Shown: positions 13,178-26,911 of the stretch, piece after piece
Position numbering within the stretch: the stretch's first letter is position 1
How the letters are laid out: each line of letters starts with the position of its first letter
Source: Geosiphon pyriformis
Taxonomy: Eukaryota > Glomeromycota > Glomeromycetes > Archaeosporales > Geosiphonaceae
Length of the DNA stretch: 64,000 bases
NCBI GenBank assembly: GCA_016748015.1
Contig: JAAOMT010000085.1
Coordinates: 1 to 64,000, forward strand
Direction of reading: 5' to 3'
Notes under the pieces: generated by a model
Databases searched by the model: none
Told to the model about the DNA's origin: nothing
What the model saw: only the letters and a program-made list of their open reading frames with translations
Program-made: the position numbers and the translations under genes

Positions 13178-14987
13178 TTCAAGAAAAAAGAAAACCAAAG
13201 TTTCAACAAATTTTAGAAAGATTTTTATTTTTATTTTTTTGGAGATAAAAAATATTTTTTGAATTGAACAGTTAATCATCAAAATTGCACGTTTCAAATA
13301 CGTAAATATTGAAAAAAAAGACCAAACCAAATTTCGATTTCAAAATTATATATATTATATAATGTAAATATTGGGAACAATGGTAAAAAAATAAAAAATA
13401 AAAAAAAAGACTTTACTGGATAATGACAATAGGAATAGACCGGAAGGGAAAAAGGAAAATTTTATTCCGAAAAAAATGTCATGGAAATTTGAAAATATTG
13501 GAAAATGATTTATTTATTTATTTATTTAAGGAATGTTGGTTATCCTTTTAAATCCTCTTGTAAGTGGTAAGATTATAAATTCCCTTTTCGATAGATAAAA
13601 GAATTATGACGACCATTTTAATTCTAAATTTTAAAATAAAAATAATTAGGATAATGAAAATTTTTTTGTAATAATATTCAAAAATTATCATACGATTATA
13701 AAAAATTGACACAGTTTTGTTAAATTATAATAAAAAAAATAAAAAAATTCGTGATCTGGTCTTTGAAATCATTAATCGTTTTTAGAATTCACAATTTACT
13801 TATTCCCATGAGTTTGGTTTGGTTTGGTTTGGTTTGGTTTGGTTCACGGATGTAAATCTGTTAAAAATTCTCTTTTTCCCAAAAAGCATGCCATAATTCG
13901 ATTACATCATCAAACATAATGTCAAATTTTGGAATGAGGACAATTCAAACAATAACAGTAACAATAACAGTAACAACAACGACAACAACAACAACAACAA
14001 CAACAACAAAAATGATAACATCAGCGTGAGAATCATTATCATTATCATAATCATAATAAATATTAGTGGATGAATAATTTAATCTGCAATACCATTTTCA
14101 GTTCTCCTAAATCAGTTGGCATTTAACAATCATGATTTAAATGAACACAATCACACAATCAGTATTTGATACATGGTCATTGATAAATCAAAAATGATTT
14201 TTAAAAGCTTAATGTTGAAATCTCAAGCTCGACCTAATATATATAATATGTATACCTAATACAAACCCTAACACATAATAATAATAATGATAATAATAAT
14301 GATAATGATAATAATAATGATAATGATAATAATAGAAAGCTCCGATATTTCNNNNNNNNNNNNNNNNNNNNCCCCCCCCCCCCCCCCCCAAAAAAAAAGA
14401 ATAATAATCCGCATTCTAACAAGTTTCTCATATGATCATTTAAAAAATACTATATGGAGCAACAGAATCAATCACTGTAACAGCTTGTGATTACGAGTAA
14501 TACAATAATGCACTTCGTCTTATTTCTGATAAGATTAGACTTAGCCACCGAAGCTTTAAAAAATATTACAGAACTTTAAACCTAATAATAGTGAAATAAT
14601 ATGTTCAAATAAAAAATTCTAATAAAAATTCTAATCATTTTTAACTTTTATTTTTCTCTTTTACATAATATTATGAAAATATTTCGGCCGAAAAAAAAAA
14701 ACTAGTATTGATGATGAAAGCGATTTTGATCTTTATCAAAATTAACACACCAAAAAAAGTAATTTGACCTAAATCATTCAATTCAAAGCCGAAATTATCC
14801 CCCTCCCTCCCCCAGAGGATCTTAATCGTTAACAGTTAAGCCTACATGCGTCTCTGTATTACATTTCACGAGGCTGCATCAAATTATAATTTTTACATTT
14901 TCCACGCATCATATTGATTGGATGAACTCATTGATCATATCTGAATAGACCATGATTTGGTAAAAAGAGCTCAAAAACTTGTTTAGC

Positions 14988-15036
<49 letters not shown>

Positions 15037-15716
15037 GTGTACATAAAATTTTTGGAAATTAGTTATGTAATAATTTTTTGCGAGTAAAATGATTTAACAT
15101 TTTCAAGTTGGAGTTATCCCCATCCATTTGAAATTCCCTTCCTAAAACGTTTCAAAATATCAAAATTTTTTATTATGAAATTTTTTCTAAAAATTTTGTT
15201 CAGGAAAATAAAAACAAAAAAATTAATATTCTAAGCTATTCCTATTTTGCTTTATTTCAGGAACAAGAATTATTAAATATTTGAGGCTTTTTACGAGATT
15301 TCCGTTTCTGAAATTAATTTTATATTTATAATTATAATTATAATTATTATTCTGATTTTTTATTGAACCCTTTTTTTATTTTCAATTTCTTTCTTAATCT
15401 AATTTATACCGTTTTGTTTATTTTTCCTGAATAATTAGTAATTCCCTTTTTTGTATTGATATTTAATATTAATGATTATATATATATATATATATATAAT
15501 CATTTTTTAACTTGTATTACATGTATTTAAAGCTTTTCTATTTTTTTCTCATTCCTGAAACAGGGATCAAAAAAAGAAAAAAGAAAATGGATTTTCAATA
15601 TCTTTTTTTAATTATTTTAAATTCGTTCACAAATTTTCATAATCTTGTGGTTAAAAAAAAATATTTCTGGTGTATCAAGAATGTTCGTTGAAATTCGGAT
15701 ATTCTTATTTTAACAA

Positions 15717-15763
<47 letters not shown>

Positions 15764-17132
15764 AAATAATAATTATAATATCATCAAAAAACGCCCATCC
15801 CATTTCTTATTTCATCATAAATTATTAATTTATATATATATGATTTGATGATGACCATTCCCAAGGAAACGAATCTTGAATTTAAAATTTCCTCAAAAAA
15901 TGATAATTTTTTAACGTCAAAAACATATCAAGTATCAATATTTTAAAAAAAAAAAACTTTTATAAAGAGAAAAAATAATAATAATCTTTGAGGCTAATTT
16001 TTTTCGTATCATCAAAACTTTATTCAAAAGAATCTTCACTTAATCTACCAAAAGATATACCGAAATAGTTCGAGATCGGGTCACTAACCTCCTCCTTTTT
16101 TATCTCTTTGTTCATCAATTGGGAAGCCTCTTTACCTTCTTTTTGCTCGTGCTTCGTTTTTGTTTCACAGTTTCATTCTGAAATGTTTTTTTTTGTATTA
16201 CTTTAAATTTTAAATTTAAACTATTACCTATATATATATATATATATATTGATTACATCTAATGAATTAATTTCAATTCAATTCAATTCAATTCATTTCA
16301 CATAAAAAATACATATATATATATATAAATATACTTTCATCAAACCTATGTAACCAACAGGAGAACAACTGAAAAGTGAACAGCAGATATATTAATCGTT
16401 TAATCTGTTTCAAAATTTTTCTCTCGTATAAAATACCTTTAACTCTTCCTCCCACTTTACGAAGCTCTTTTTTTTTTTTTTTTTTTTTTTTCAAAAGCTA
16501 TTTTAGCATTTTAAACTTATTGTTCCCCGTTAAAACAAAAATTTTAAACCCCAAAACAGTACAAGAAATCAAAGAGTCCCAAACGTACAAAAAGAAAAAT
16601 ATATATATATATATAAATTTATATATATACAAGATTACATGTACCAAAGATTCATTTTGATTTTTTATAAATTATTTTGACCATTCAAATCAAAAAAAAT
16701 ATATATATATACTAACTATCATTATAATTAGTATATATATATATATATATACCATAAACACTATTTTTTCAATAACAAAAAATTTCTTGTTTATTTAACT
16801 CGAATTCTACTTTGTGACGACAAATCTGTTTAATGTCTTTCTTGGTGTTCGCATGAGTCTTACAACTTTTAAAATTCATACATATAAACCAAACCAACTG
16901 TATCGAGCTATTTGCTTTAATTGAACCAATCAAAAAAAGTTACTAGTTATTACTAAAGACAAGAAAATACTTGCATTTTTCTCCTGAAAAAAAAAAATAT
17001 ATATACATATATTTGAATACCCATTTTTCCCTTTCTCCAAAAAAAAGTTTTTTTTTTTTTTTTTTTTTTTTTTTTCCTAAACTTTTCAGCTCTTCTTATA
17101 AATAATCAATCAACACCCTTCACAAAAAAAAA
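9827..17132. other. gene-poor AT-rich intergenic stretch rich in microsatellites
   Basis: I found no convincing gene in this 7.3 kb. It holds poly-A/T runs and many simple repeats: (TTTCG)n at about 12619-12652, (TA)n at 12709-12739, (TTA)n at 13133-13177, (TTTGG)n at 13812-13844, (AAC)n at 13985-14008, (TAATGA)n at 14276-14333, (TTA)n at 14991-15034, (TA)n at 15477-15500, (AAT)n at 15716-15761, and several (TA)n between 16220 and 16755. Small open frames here are microsatellite translations. The last few hundred bases should include the promoter of the gene at 17133. Confidence 0.6.
14352..14371. other. assembly gap (20 N) beside an 18-base poly-C run
   Basis: Twenty N are followed directly by 18 C (14372-14389) and a poly-A run. 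The gap probably marks a homopolymer or repeat that could not be assembled. The true length here is unknown. Confidence 0.98.
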
Positions 17133-18424
17133 ATGTCGGTGACAACAATGTTTTCAACATCACAAGAATCACTTTCAACAAATTTTTCTCGTTTACAATT
17201 GGCAAGAGCTTTAAAAGAAGATCTTGACAATAAAAATTCTTTACCCCCAGAACAAAGTGCTATATTCAGTCGTCTGAGATCACGTCCAAATGTGTCCAAC
17301 TCTTCAGAAAATTTAAAACTCCCAGTTCAATTTCATATACCTCGTCCTGCAAGTTTAGTTATTCCCTTTCCATTAACTCAAGGTCTCGAGGATAGTACAA
17401 ATTCATCAATTTCCAGTTCTTCAAGAAGTGGTAGTGGTTCAAATTCACCTCAACGTGCAAATACACCAACAAAACGTCCTTCCTCTCAAAGATTACAACC
17501 TTTGAATACAAATGCGAGAAGCAGCGTTGCTATTTTAGGGGACCTGAACCTCAGTCAGCTTGGTAATAATCGAAATTTAATGGATGTGAGAAAATCATTA
17601 ATTGAAAGTAGACACATGTCAATTTCTTTTAATCAAATGTCAAGTCAACGAACTTCGAGGCTTTTACATCAAAGATCATTTTCAAATGGTAGGTTTTTTT
17701 TTTAAAAAAAATACTTTTCTATATCTATATCTATATCTATACTTTTAAAAATCATTTTTGTTGATTGACCTTACTCTTAATTAATTAATTAATTATTTAT
17801 TTATTTATTTACAATAGATTCTTCTAAAGATATTTATAATTCTAAAAATCCACATGGTGCCTCAAAATTGAATAATTCATCGACGAATCTAAATTCTCAT
17901 GATTTAGCACCACCCACAAGACCTAGTTCAAGAAAACCATCACTAACGGATCTTCAAAGTCCGACCCGAGCCTCATATCGAAATACAAACGAAATAACCT
18001 CAAGGGAACGCCGACCTTCTTCAAGTCTTGTAATAAACTCTAAACAACCTTCTAGACCTTCATCCTTTTACAGTTCAACGTTAAATAGTTCAGAATTTCA
18101 ATTGAAATCTCCCTCACGTCCATCATCACGTCCAGCTTCACGTCCACCATCACAGCATTCATCAGTTGAAAATGGGGCTGCTGCGTCAAGACCATTATCA
18201 ATATTTAAATATAATCAACCCGTCGATTCGGAAACCGATGAAAGCGAAGATGAAGATGAAAATGTAGAATCAACAGTTGATTCATTGGATGAAGAGATAG
18301 ATTTCTCAAAGGAACCTAAAATATCGATCCAAAAATTCACAAACAATTTTAATAATAAAACTAATTTAATAGTAAGAAAAGAACATCAAACAGATAATGA
18401 GAAACCAAATGCACCTACTACTAC

Positions 18425-18476
<52 letters not shown>

Positions 18477-18575
18477 GCTGCTACTACAAGCAGAAAAAAT
18501 TTAACTCATAAATCAACCCTTTCACTCTCAAAAGTAATTGAAGAACGTAAGGAAGAGTCAAATCAAGAAAGTTCT

Positions 18576-18607
<32 letters not shown>

Positions 18608-19082
18608 AGAAGAAGAAGAAAGTTCTGAAGATGATACACCTCTTGCTCTTAAAATTAAACCTCAAACCCCACGAATCACGATTCAACATTCTTCTAAACG
18701 CCCAAATAAAGGCCGTGTCGAAGCTTGGATCACTGATGGTATGTACTGATATTTAGTAATGAAAAATAATTTTTGATTAATTAAAAAAATAATTCCTAAT
18801 TTATAAATCATTATTCAAAATTAATCAGTAAAAAAGCAATCACTGACAGTAGAAGCGGGTAAATTGGATTCATCCCGACCGCAAAGAAGAAGGTTGTCAA
18901 ATGAAGAACGAAGGACTTCACAGTATATTTTAGCAGAACCACGATCAAATGTTCAGCGACCACAATCTACTTTGTTTCTTGATGTTGGTCGTCGGTCAAA
19001 GTATTTTGGAAATAATCGAGTGGTAATTCGGGATGGTATTAAGCCATTACCAGAAAAACGTGATATGATGTCTTTTTTTTAG
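17133..19082 (+). CDS. Ser/Thr/Glu-rich low-complexity protein of unknown function, three exons
   Basis: I do not recognise this 576-residue protein. Exons are 17133-17688, 17818-18738 and 18829-19082, with GT..AG introns both in phase 1, so the model is well supported. The N-terminal third has many Ser and basic residues (a SRSGSGSNSPQR stretch). The middle is dominated by Arg-Pro-Ser motifs (RPSSRPASRPPS), typical of disordered, phosphorylated fungal proteins. Then come an acidic segment, a poly-Thr run coded by (ACT)n at about 18416-18487, a poly-Glu run coded by (GAA)n at about 18579-18620, and a basic C-terminus ending in KPLPEKRDMMSFF. No membrane segment or signal peptide is visible. 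It may be a regulatory or cytoskeletal scaffold, but nothing in the sequence proves that. Confidence 0.8.
18416..18620 (+). repeat. coding trinucleotide repeats (poly-Thr and poly-Glu)
   Basis: Two in-frame trinucleotide arrays in exon 2 of the gene at 17133: (ACT)n coding about 20 Thr with one Asn interruption, and (GAA/GAG)n coding about 14 Glu. Both should vary in length between strains. Confidence 0.9.
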
Positions 19083-21630
19083 TGTTTTTAGGATAATTTT
19101 TTTGATAAAAATAAATGAAAAATTTTTTTAAACTTAAAAATATAGATCATTATTAAAGAAGAGAAATGGATTAATGTGAAACCATTGAATAGAAACCTTG
19201 ATAGTAGTCTTGATAAAAATTTATTCTATTTTAATCGATAAAATGGATGAGAAACAAACACCAATAAAATTTTATTGAAAATGCATTCTGAAAAAAACAG
19301 TAATTTTAAAGAAATGACTTTTTGCATATTTTGACACAAATCCCAGTTACTCTCTATAATTAGTTTTAAAATTAAAAAAAAGTTTAAGAAATTCTTTAGA
19401 GAACAGACTAAGGGAATTCCAAAAGTGGAAGATGCGAGATATTTTTAGTATAAAGGAGAAATGTGATATGATGTTAAATTTCTAATTTTGAACAAAATTT
19501 ATTTTGATCTGAGGATGTGTATTATGTTTGATGTTGGTTGATTGATTGATTGTTGTTGTTATTGTTGTTATTGTTGTTATTGTTGTTGTTGTTGTAGTTG
19601 TTGTTATTTATGATGATTAAAGATGATGATTCCTAGTAAAGTTATGCATCAATAAACCTTTGTAAAAGATAAAACACGTTTCACCACATCATTTTTTCGA
19701 AGATTGTTTCTGATTTCGGAAAAGAGTTTCTAATTAATTATCACCATGCATCTGATCAGAAAGTGGTGAAATTATTTTGCATCAAAGAGAGTCTAGTTTT
19801 TATTGAACTAAAAAATAAAATTTCTATTTAAATTTCTATTTTGAAAACTAAAAATTGCTTCGAACATTCGGAAATGCCGACTCAAGGGATCAAGCAAGCA
19901 AGCAACCAACGAAGCAACCAACCAACCAACCAAATGAGCAGTGAGCAGTGAGATTTCAAAAAATGTGTGGTTTTTCAATCTGTTCGCCAAATATTAGATA
20001 ATTAGGTGATAAAATTGGAACTTCAATTTCCCTTTTATTAAAAAAAAGGGGTTTATTTATTATCGAATAATTAATATCATCATTGTTAGTATGTAATTGT
20101 TCGTGAATTCAAAGTCTCATGAACAAGAACTTTTTTTTTTTTTTTTTCAAAATAAAAAATCGTCATGATTATACCATAAAAACTTTTGACAGAAACAATG
20201 ATGTATAAGTAAGTACGCCTTTTTTTTTTTGAACGGGCATATATTTTTTTTAAATCCACATGAAATTATTGTTGTCGTTGTTTGTTTGTTTTTTTGAAAC
20301 ACATGGTTTCTCTCCCGAACTTATTATTTATTGTTATGACAGAACCAATAATCAAAAAAGTATCATTATTTTTAAAGAAGAAGTATTTTTTATCAAAATT
20401 TGGGAAAAAGTGAAGCATAAAAAAAATTAAAAAAGGCTAGATCGAATGAATTCAACAATTAAAAAGGTAAAGGAATTGTTTAATTTTGTAAAAAAGATGA
20501 TAAAAAATATATATACATTTTTTTTTTATAGAAAAGCCAATATTCAAAAACTAGATATATTTGAATTGTTATTATGTATTCAGAATAATGAACTGGGAAA
20601 CTTTGTTTGCCTAACTGTTGAGTACTTGAATAGGTATTTTTTTTTTTAAAATGAACTAATAAAAGGAAGAAAGAAAGGAAGAAAGAAGGAATTTTAAGTT
20701 TTCTAGATGATTAAATTTACTAACAAATTTAGAAAAATGTTTATTTTTTGTTAAATCAATCAATCAATCAATCAATCAATCAGTCACATGAAACGGAGAT
20801 TTGTAATATATATGGATAGCTGTATTTTGATTATTCCTAAAATATATATAAATTTTTACAAAGCTCCCTAATTTAATGTTTTATATAATTATCATCATTT
20901 TTAAGATTATTGCCCTATATTGAACATATATATATATATATATATATATATGTTCAATATATAAGAGATGAAACATTTTTCCTGGATAATCCTGAAATTT
21001 GGTAAAAAAAGAAAATTCTGTCAATCAAACATAAGGTAACGAAATAATAGAAATCTTGGAAAAAATGAAGTTTTTTTTTTGCTTCTCATTTGATGATTAA
21101 TGAGTAAATGTTTGATCTTACGACAAAGATGATATTATAAACGACAAAGATGATATTATAATAATGAATTGATCAATAAAATGATGAAACTTAAATTTAA
21201 AGTATTTTAAATAATTTTAACTAAAGGTTTTGAGATATGAAAAAATAAATAAAAATTAAAATTACAATTATTCCTTACTTCTTATGATCAAAATGGGAGA
21301 TAATTATATTTAGGTATTATAGTTTCTAAAAAAAAAAAAAAAAAGGTTCACTTTTATTAGGAAATAAAATTTGAATCGAATCATAAGTGAAACAAGATTA
21401 TAAAATAAAAAAAAATAAAAAATAACATTTAAACTTTACAATTTTAATTAAAAAATTTTTTATCTATTTAAAAAGAAACATTTTTCATTTGTCTTATAAT
21501 AATAATAATAATAATTTATCATAGATCGGTAAAAATATTCATGATCATGTTACTTAAAGCTTAAACTTTAATAAAAATTTTCGAAATCTCTTTTTTTTAA
21601 TTGAAAATGGAAGATTCTAACCAAATAACC

Positions 21631-21661
<31 letters not shown>

Positions 21662-22493
21662 CGTTATATATACGTTAAATATATAAATTTTAACATCAAA
21701 TTTGTTTAACCATGAATACATTTTTAAATTTAAACCCCACTATTAATGATGATTGAACGAAAGCCGAATATCGGTATGCATATATATATGTATGTATATA
21801 TGTATGCATGTATGTATGCATGTATGTATGCATTTTATGTATGTATTTTATGTATGTATTTTATGTATATATGCATGTATTGCAAAAAAATTATCTTCAG
21901 ATCGAAGTCATTGATAAAGGAAATTAAAAGATTATGTAGAGGAAATTATTTTTTCAAGTTTATTTTTCGTAAATTTATTTCAAATTTATTCCGTGATTAT
22001 ATTTTTAAATTTATTCCGTTATTTTTATTTAACGTTTATTCCGTTATTTATTTCCAGTTTTTTTTTTGATTTTTTTTTTAATATTGTACCGATATTTTTC
22101 AAATTACTGAATTTTTTTTTTGAAATTCATGATAAACTATTATTTTTCGATCATAAGGTTAATTAATTATTTTTTTAAAAAAATTAACAAATTTAAAACT
22201 CTATCATTAGGTAGGATAAAAATTATATTCTAAAAACAAGCCTTTGTAAGTTTTTATTAAAAAATAAAAATGTAAAATTTAATCAAAACTATAAAATTGT
22301 TAAAATTTTTATTTTTATTTAAAAAAAAAAGTCTTGCTATTTAATATGAGCGAAATCTAAAAAAAAAAAAAGCCTTCATTTAAATTTGTATCGAGCGCAT
22401 ACAGCATGAATTTACAATTAAATGACCGTGAACCACAAATATAAAAATCTTCATCATCATCATCTTCTTCATCTTCTTCATCTTCTTCTTTAT
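19083..22493. other. intergenic AT-rich stretch with microsatellites
   Basis: No supported gene. Contents include (TTG)n at about 19545-19600, CAAG/CAAC-type short repeats at 19885-19930, (CAAT)n at 20755-20782, (TA)n at 20924-20951 and 21631-21657, a TATG/TGCA array at 21776-21880, and (TTC/ATC)n at 22452-22490 just beyond the stop of the first lipase-like gene. Open frames in this region are repeat translations. Confidence 0.6.
21776..21880. repeat. TATG-type tetranucleotide array
   Basis: About 100 bases of TATG, TGCA and TTTTATG units in imperfect tandem. It produces a spurious Met/Tyr/Cys-rich open frame. Confidence 0.9.
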
Positions 22494-23874
22494 TTATTCT
22501 AACATAAATGGGTTGAAAATATCTTTGGCCCAAGCAAAATTTTTGAAATCTAGAAAATTTTCACAAAATCCAATGATTGTTCCAAAGTAAGGTCCAAAAT
22601 GGGAACTAATACTTTTACCATCTGTTCCCAGGTTGCATACCTTTGGGAAAAAAATAAAAATAAAAATAAAATAAACAGATTTGAAAAAGACTTTACCACT
22701 TTACAAAGATTTTATTTTCATTATGATGGAAAAGATTGTGAATTAAAAAAAAAAAAACTTACCAAACTTTCTCCGTAATCGATTAGAGCTTCCGAGAAGG
22801 GACCCGGACATTCATAAAAAATGTATTCATCATCATTAGGACATTCACAATCTTCTTGTTTAATCCAATACTCCACTCCTGAGTGTACATATTTTTCACC
22901 AGCGTTTGTTATTTTAGGAAAATGTGGTGCAAAATCATTGGAATATGTAAAACGAAAAGTACGAAAAAAGAAATTGATGTTTTGTGCAAATTCAAAATTT
23001 CCAGCTCTCGGGGATCCAAATGTATAAACATATATAACGTAATTTTCCTTTGAAAATGACTCTGGAATACGTTTTGATAACCAAAGAGCCAATATTTGAG
23101 CATAAACTAAAAATTAATGAAATTTCACTTTAAAGAATGTTTAATTGTTTAAATTTCTTTATTAATTTTCAAACCCAAAAATTGAACAAACCTCCTCCTA
23201 CTCCATGACCAATCAAATTAATGAAAATTTTTGAGTTCGAATCGATTTCAGATCTTTGTTTTTCCATGAGTTTAATAGTTTTCGATGTGAATTTTTCAAG
23301 TACAGTCTTTGTCAAAAATTTTGACCATTGATAATCAACCAGCCATCGTTCAGTTCCAACTGTTGCAAATTGAAAATTTTCTTTTTTCATTTCATTTAAC
23401 GTTATTGCAGGGCCTCGAAAGTAACCGATGAGGCTGGCATGGTAAATTGGGTCAACCTCAATGTCCCCTAAAGATTGTTTAGATAGTTTAGGCTTTTTAT
23501 TAAAAGTAGGTTCTAAAGGAAATGAAAGGAAAGGAAATGAAAGAAAATGAAAGGAAATGAAATGAAAGGAAAGTAAAGGAAAGGAAAGGATTCATATTGT
23601 CCAAATGCTTTGGTTGACAAAAGATTTTTATTCACCGCTTATCCCTTCTTCATTGATTGCTAGTTGAGTAGGATCAACACAATAAGGTTTGTTTGCATAA
23701 TTTCCTCTTAAAGTCCAACGTATATCTCTAGTTCTTATTAATTTCTTTGAAGTTCCAGCTCTTTTCCAGAAAATATTGGAGGAAGGTAATAATAATAATT
23801 TTGATTGATTTTGAAAGGGTTGTAGAGTTTTTTGCAATTTGTACTCTCTAGAAACTATATCCCGGTCATCCTCC

Positions 23875-23911
<37 letters not shown>

Positions 23912-24089
23912 TATTATTATTATTGTTGTTGTTGTTGTAGTTGTTGTTGTTGTTGTTGTTGTTGTTATTGTTGGTCTTGTTGCTGTCAAGATTTAGAATT
24001 GCTAAAAAAGTGATGCTAAGCATAAACAAAAAAGGTACCAAGATTGAAAATTTTACTCCAGGGACCAATTTTGATATATAAATCGACAT
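22494..24089 (-). CDS. class 3 lipase-like protein 1, nucleophile Ser replaced by Gly
   Basis: An alpha/beta-hydrolase fold protein of the fungal lipase class 3 family, 406 residues in four exons (23636-24089, 23192-23467, about 22763-23106, 22494-22640; GT..AG introns in matching phase). A hydrophobic N-terminal anchor (about residues 13-34) is followed by a poly-Asn linker coded by (ATT/GTT)n. The lipase-like part has ANKPYCVD, IGYFRGP (oxyanion-hole strand), INLIGHGVGG where the serine of GHSxG is Gly (codon 23202-23204), YTFGSPRAGN, SNDFAPHFPK with the catalytic Asp, and YVHSGVEYW with the catalytic His. A Cys pair (DCECP) and a C-terminal exon with CNLGTDG and FGPYFG complete the family pattern. 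Expected to be membrane-anchored or secreted. Without Ser it should not hydrolyse esters by the usual mechanism. The FRG and elbow segments share one exon, unlike copies 4 and 5. Confidence 0.88.
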
Positions 24090-24708
24090 GATAATTCTAT
24101 GAAGACGATGAGAATCAAAAAAAAAAAATTTAGCTAAAATTTACAGAAAAATTTTTAACATTTCTCAGTATATAAAAATTTTTCGATAATTAAACAACAC
24201 TGTTTTTATTTTTTTAAATTTTTTTTGAAAAATAAACATGAAGATATTAAATTTTCTCTTTATAAGTATTTATGAAAAAAATAAAAAAACTTTTTTTTTT
24301 TTTTTGATAATCTAATATTTGTATTGAGGGCAAAATGATATCGAATAAACACCCTTAAAAATTGAAAGTTTTTTTTTTAAAAAAAAAAAATAAAAAAGAG
24401 TTTTGTTTCAGATTGAAAGATCTTCAATCATTACCATTATAGTTTTACGGTTTTTCCTAAAATGTAAATATTTTGTATTACAAATATCTTGTGTTAAAAT
24501 ATTTGAACCGTTTATAATAAATAAATGAATCGTTTGTAATAAATAAATAAATGAATCGTTTGTAATAATTAAATAAATGAATCGTTTGTAATAAATAAAT
24601 AAATGAATCGTTTTAAAAAGTAAAAAAAAGTAGATGATTAAAGATTTAATATAATTTTCGGAATTATTATTTTTTTTTCTAATTGAGGATTTTATCAAAA
24701 AAATGATG

Positions 24709-24743
<35 letters not shown>

Positions 24744-25370
24744 CAAAGTTTTTTTTTTAATTTTTAAAATTAAAAAATTTTAAATATCAAAATTTTAAAT
24801 GTCAAAATTTTTTTATTACAATAAATTATAATAATAAATTATAATAATATTTTGAAAACTGTTTGATTTTTTCATTATAAATGTTACATATTTGAATTTT
24901 AAATTTCAATATTTTTATTTAAATAAATCATGTCCAAGTATCAATTTTAAATATTTATAGTGAATATAAAATTTAAATTTAAATTTAAATTTATTCAATA
25001 ATTTTCGAGATTAGAATAAAAAAAATATTATAAAATTATTTCTTTAAAATTATTTCAATTAAAAATATTTGATCACGCATATCTTACCAATTGGTATTCT
25101 TTTCTTTTAAAATTTTTTTCTCGATTTAGACAAAAATTTTTTTTATTTAAAACTAATTGAATTCAAAAACTCAAGATCTAATTCATATCGCTCGAATTCC
25201 CCAAATATTTAGTTTGATATGATATAATATGATATGATATGATATTATATTATATTCATAAAAGATATTTGAAATGGGGAAGATGTTTACTCACCAACAA
25301 AAGGTTTTTTTTTATTCTGACTGTTGTAAAATTTTTCTTTAAAAAAATTCCTTATTGCTCTTTTCTGTAA
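24090..25370. other. intergenic stretch between lipase-like genes 1 and 2
   Basis: Holds the promoter of gene 1 and the 3' region of gene 2. A tandem repeat of about 29 bases (core aatgaatcgtttgtaataaa) occurs about five times at 24507-24612. An (AAT)n array lies at 24705-24743, and (GATAT)n-like repeats at 25216-25252. No gene seen. Confidence 0.6.
24507..24612. repeat. minisatellite, about 25-30 bp unit, five imperfect copies
   Basis: The unit gaatcgtttgtaataaataa repeats with small length differences in the AAAT spacer. It is more complex than the flanking simple repeats. Confidence 0.8.
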
Positions 25371-26911
25371 TTATACACATCTATCGAACATGATGCCAAA
25401 ATATGGACCATATTTCGTTTGATGTGGTAGAGGTGCTATCTGTCCAGAATTACATTTCTAAAAATAATTAAATAAAAAAGTAAATTAATCATTATTGTAT
25501 TGAATTAAATTATCAAAAAAATTTCGATAATTTATGAGCTTTGTAAAGAATCCTCACTCATTTTCTTCAAAATTTAATAAATAAATAAATAAATTAATTA
25601 ATTAATACTCACTGGATTATCTCCTAAAATTTTAAATGAAGGCAATCTATCACATTGGTAAACCTCAAACGAATCACATTCGCATTTAGTCATTATCCAA
25701 AATTCTGTTTGATGATGCATATATTCAGTCACGTTTCCATTTATACTCGATGGCATTTGAGGAATATAATCGTTATCCAACGTGAATCGATATACTGAAA
25801 GCTTTGTGTGAACTAATTGGGTGAAAAATAAATTTCCCATTCTTGGAGATCCAAAAGTGTAAACTGTTACGTCACTGAGAAATTTATATAGTCTTTTTAG
25901 TTCTAATGCTAGAAATACTGCATGAACTAAAATTGAATTTGAGCAATTAGTTATTATTTAGTTTTCTCAATTTTGAAATACAAATAGAAATTAATTGTTC
26001 CCTCCTCCTCCTCCTTCTTCTTCTCCTCCTTCTCCTCCTCCTCCCCACAAAATAAACATGAGATGAGAATTACCTCCACCAATTATGTGTCCGGTCAATC
26101 TCAAACGACAATGAAAAATTTTATTTCTTTTTTTTGCATTATGTCGTCTCCATACTCGGCTTACAGATCTCAACATTTTATCATACGCAGTTTGAAAAGT
26201 ATTCCAAAATATTTTATCCACTTTTACATTGGGAACTCTATGATAATCTACCAGTATATTTTCTCGTCGTTGATTCCAATTGTGTGAGTATTTGTCAAAG
26301 GCTTTTAGCATTATAATCATTTCATCCTCTACCATTTTTATTTGACCTAAGATTTTTGAGATTAATTTAAATATGTTTTTGATCATGTTTTAAAAAAAAG
26401 TTTTAAATAAATCTTTAAAAAAAAAAACTGATCCATTTTAAAAGAGATAATTTATATTTTTTTTACCATAAATTTCTGCACCATAATTAAAATTTTCTTT
26501 ATTACAATCCGCTTTTTTTGCAAACATGGCAAACCTTTTAAATCTATCGAGGGTGCGAGAATCGGTTATCAACTTTGGATTTTCAATTTCAAGATTGGAT
26601 TCATTTGTTATTATAGTTGTTGTTGTTGTTGTTGTTGTTGTTGTTATTGTTCTTTTTTGACTTATAAAATTTTTTCTATATTTATTAACTTCTCTTTGAA
26701 ATATCCTTTTTTGAAATTCATTATCTTTGAAATATTCAACAATAGGGAGATATTTCGAATTTTCATTATCCAAATATGTTATTTTTTCTGTCCAAATATA
26801 TCTGAATAATAAAAGATTAAAGCAAGGGAATAAAATTAAAAAAGTTTTTAATTTTTTTTTGAAAAGATGGAAAGCTTCAAGAAACGTTTGATAAAAAACT
26901 TTTTCTCTCAT
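25371..26911 (-). CDS. class 3 lipase-like protein 2, nucleophile Ser replaced by Ile, oxyanion strand missing
   Basis: A 372-residue paralogue in four exons (26467-26911, 26074-26346, 25613-25926, 25371-25457), all phases consistent. A hydrophobic N-terminal segment (FLILFPCFNLLLF) is followed by a poly-Thr run and AMFAKKADC, which matches the ANKPYC position of the other copies. Exon 2 aligns with the other copies up to the elbow, but the YFRG strand that forms the oxyanion hole is absent. The elbow reads LTGHIIGG, with Ile for Ser (codon 26084-26086). The catalytic Asp (DNDYIPQMP) and His (YMHHQTEFW) are kept, as are TFGSPRMGN and the C-terminal CNSG...YGPYFG exon. It is the most divergent of the four open copies. 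The frame is intact, so it may still be expressed. Confidence 0.85.

Noticed and set aside
14209-14490. Three small frames around the N gap
   Set aside because: They cross unknown bases and translate TAATGA repeats and poly-C.
21746-22069. 107-codon Met/Tyr/Cys-rich frame
   Set aside because: Product of the TATG array.
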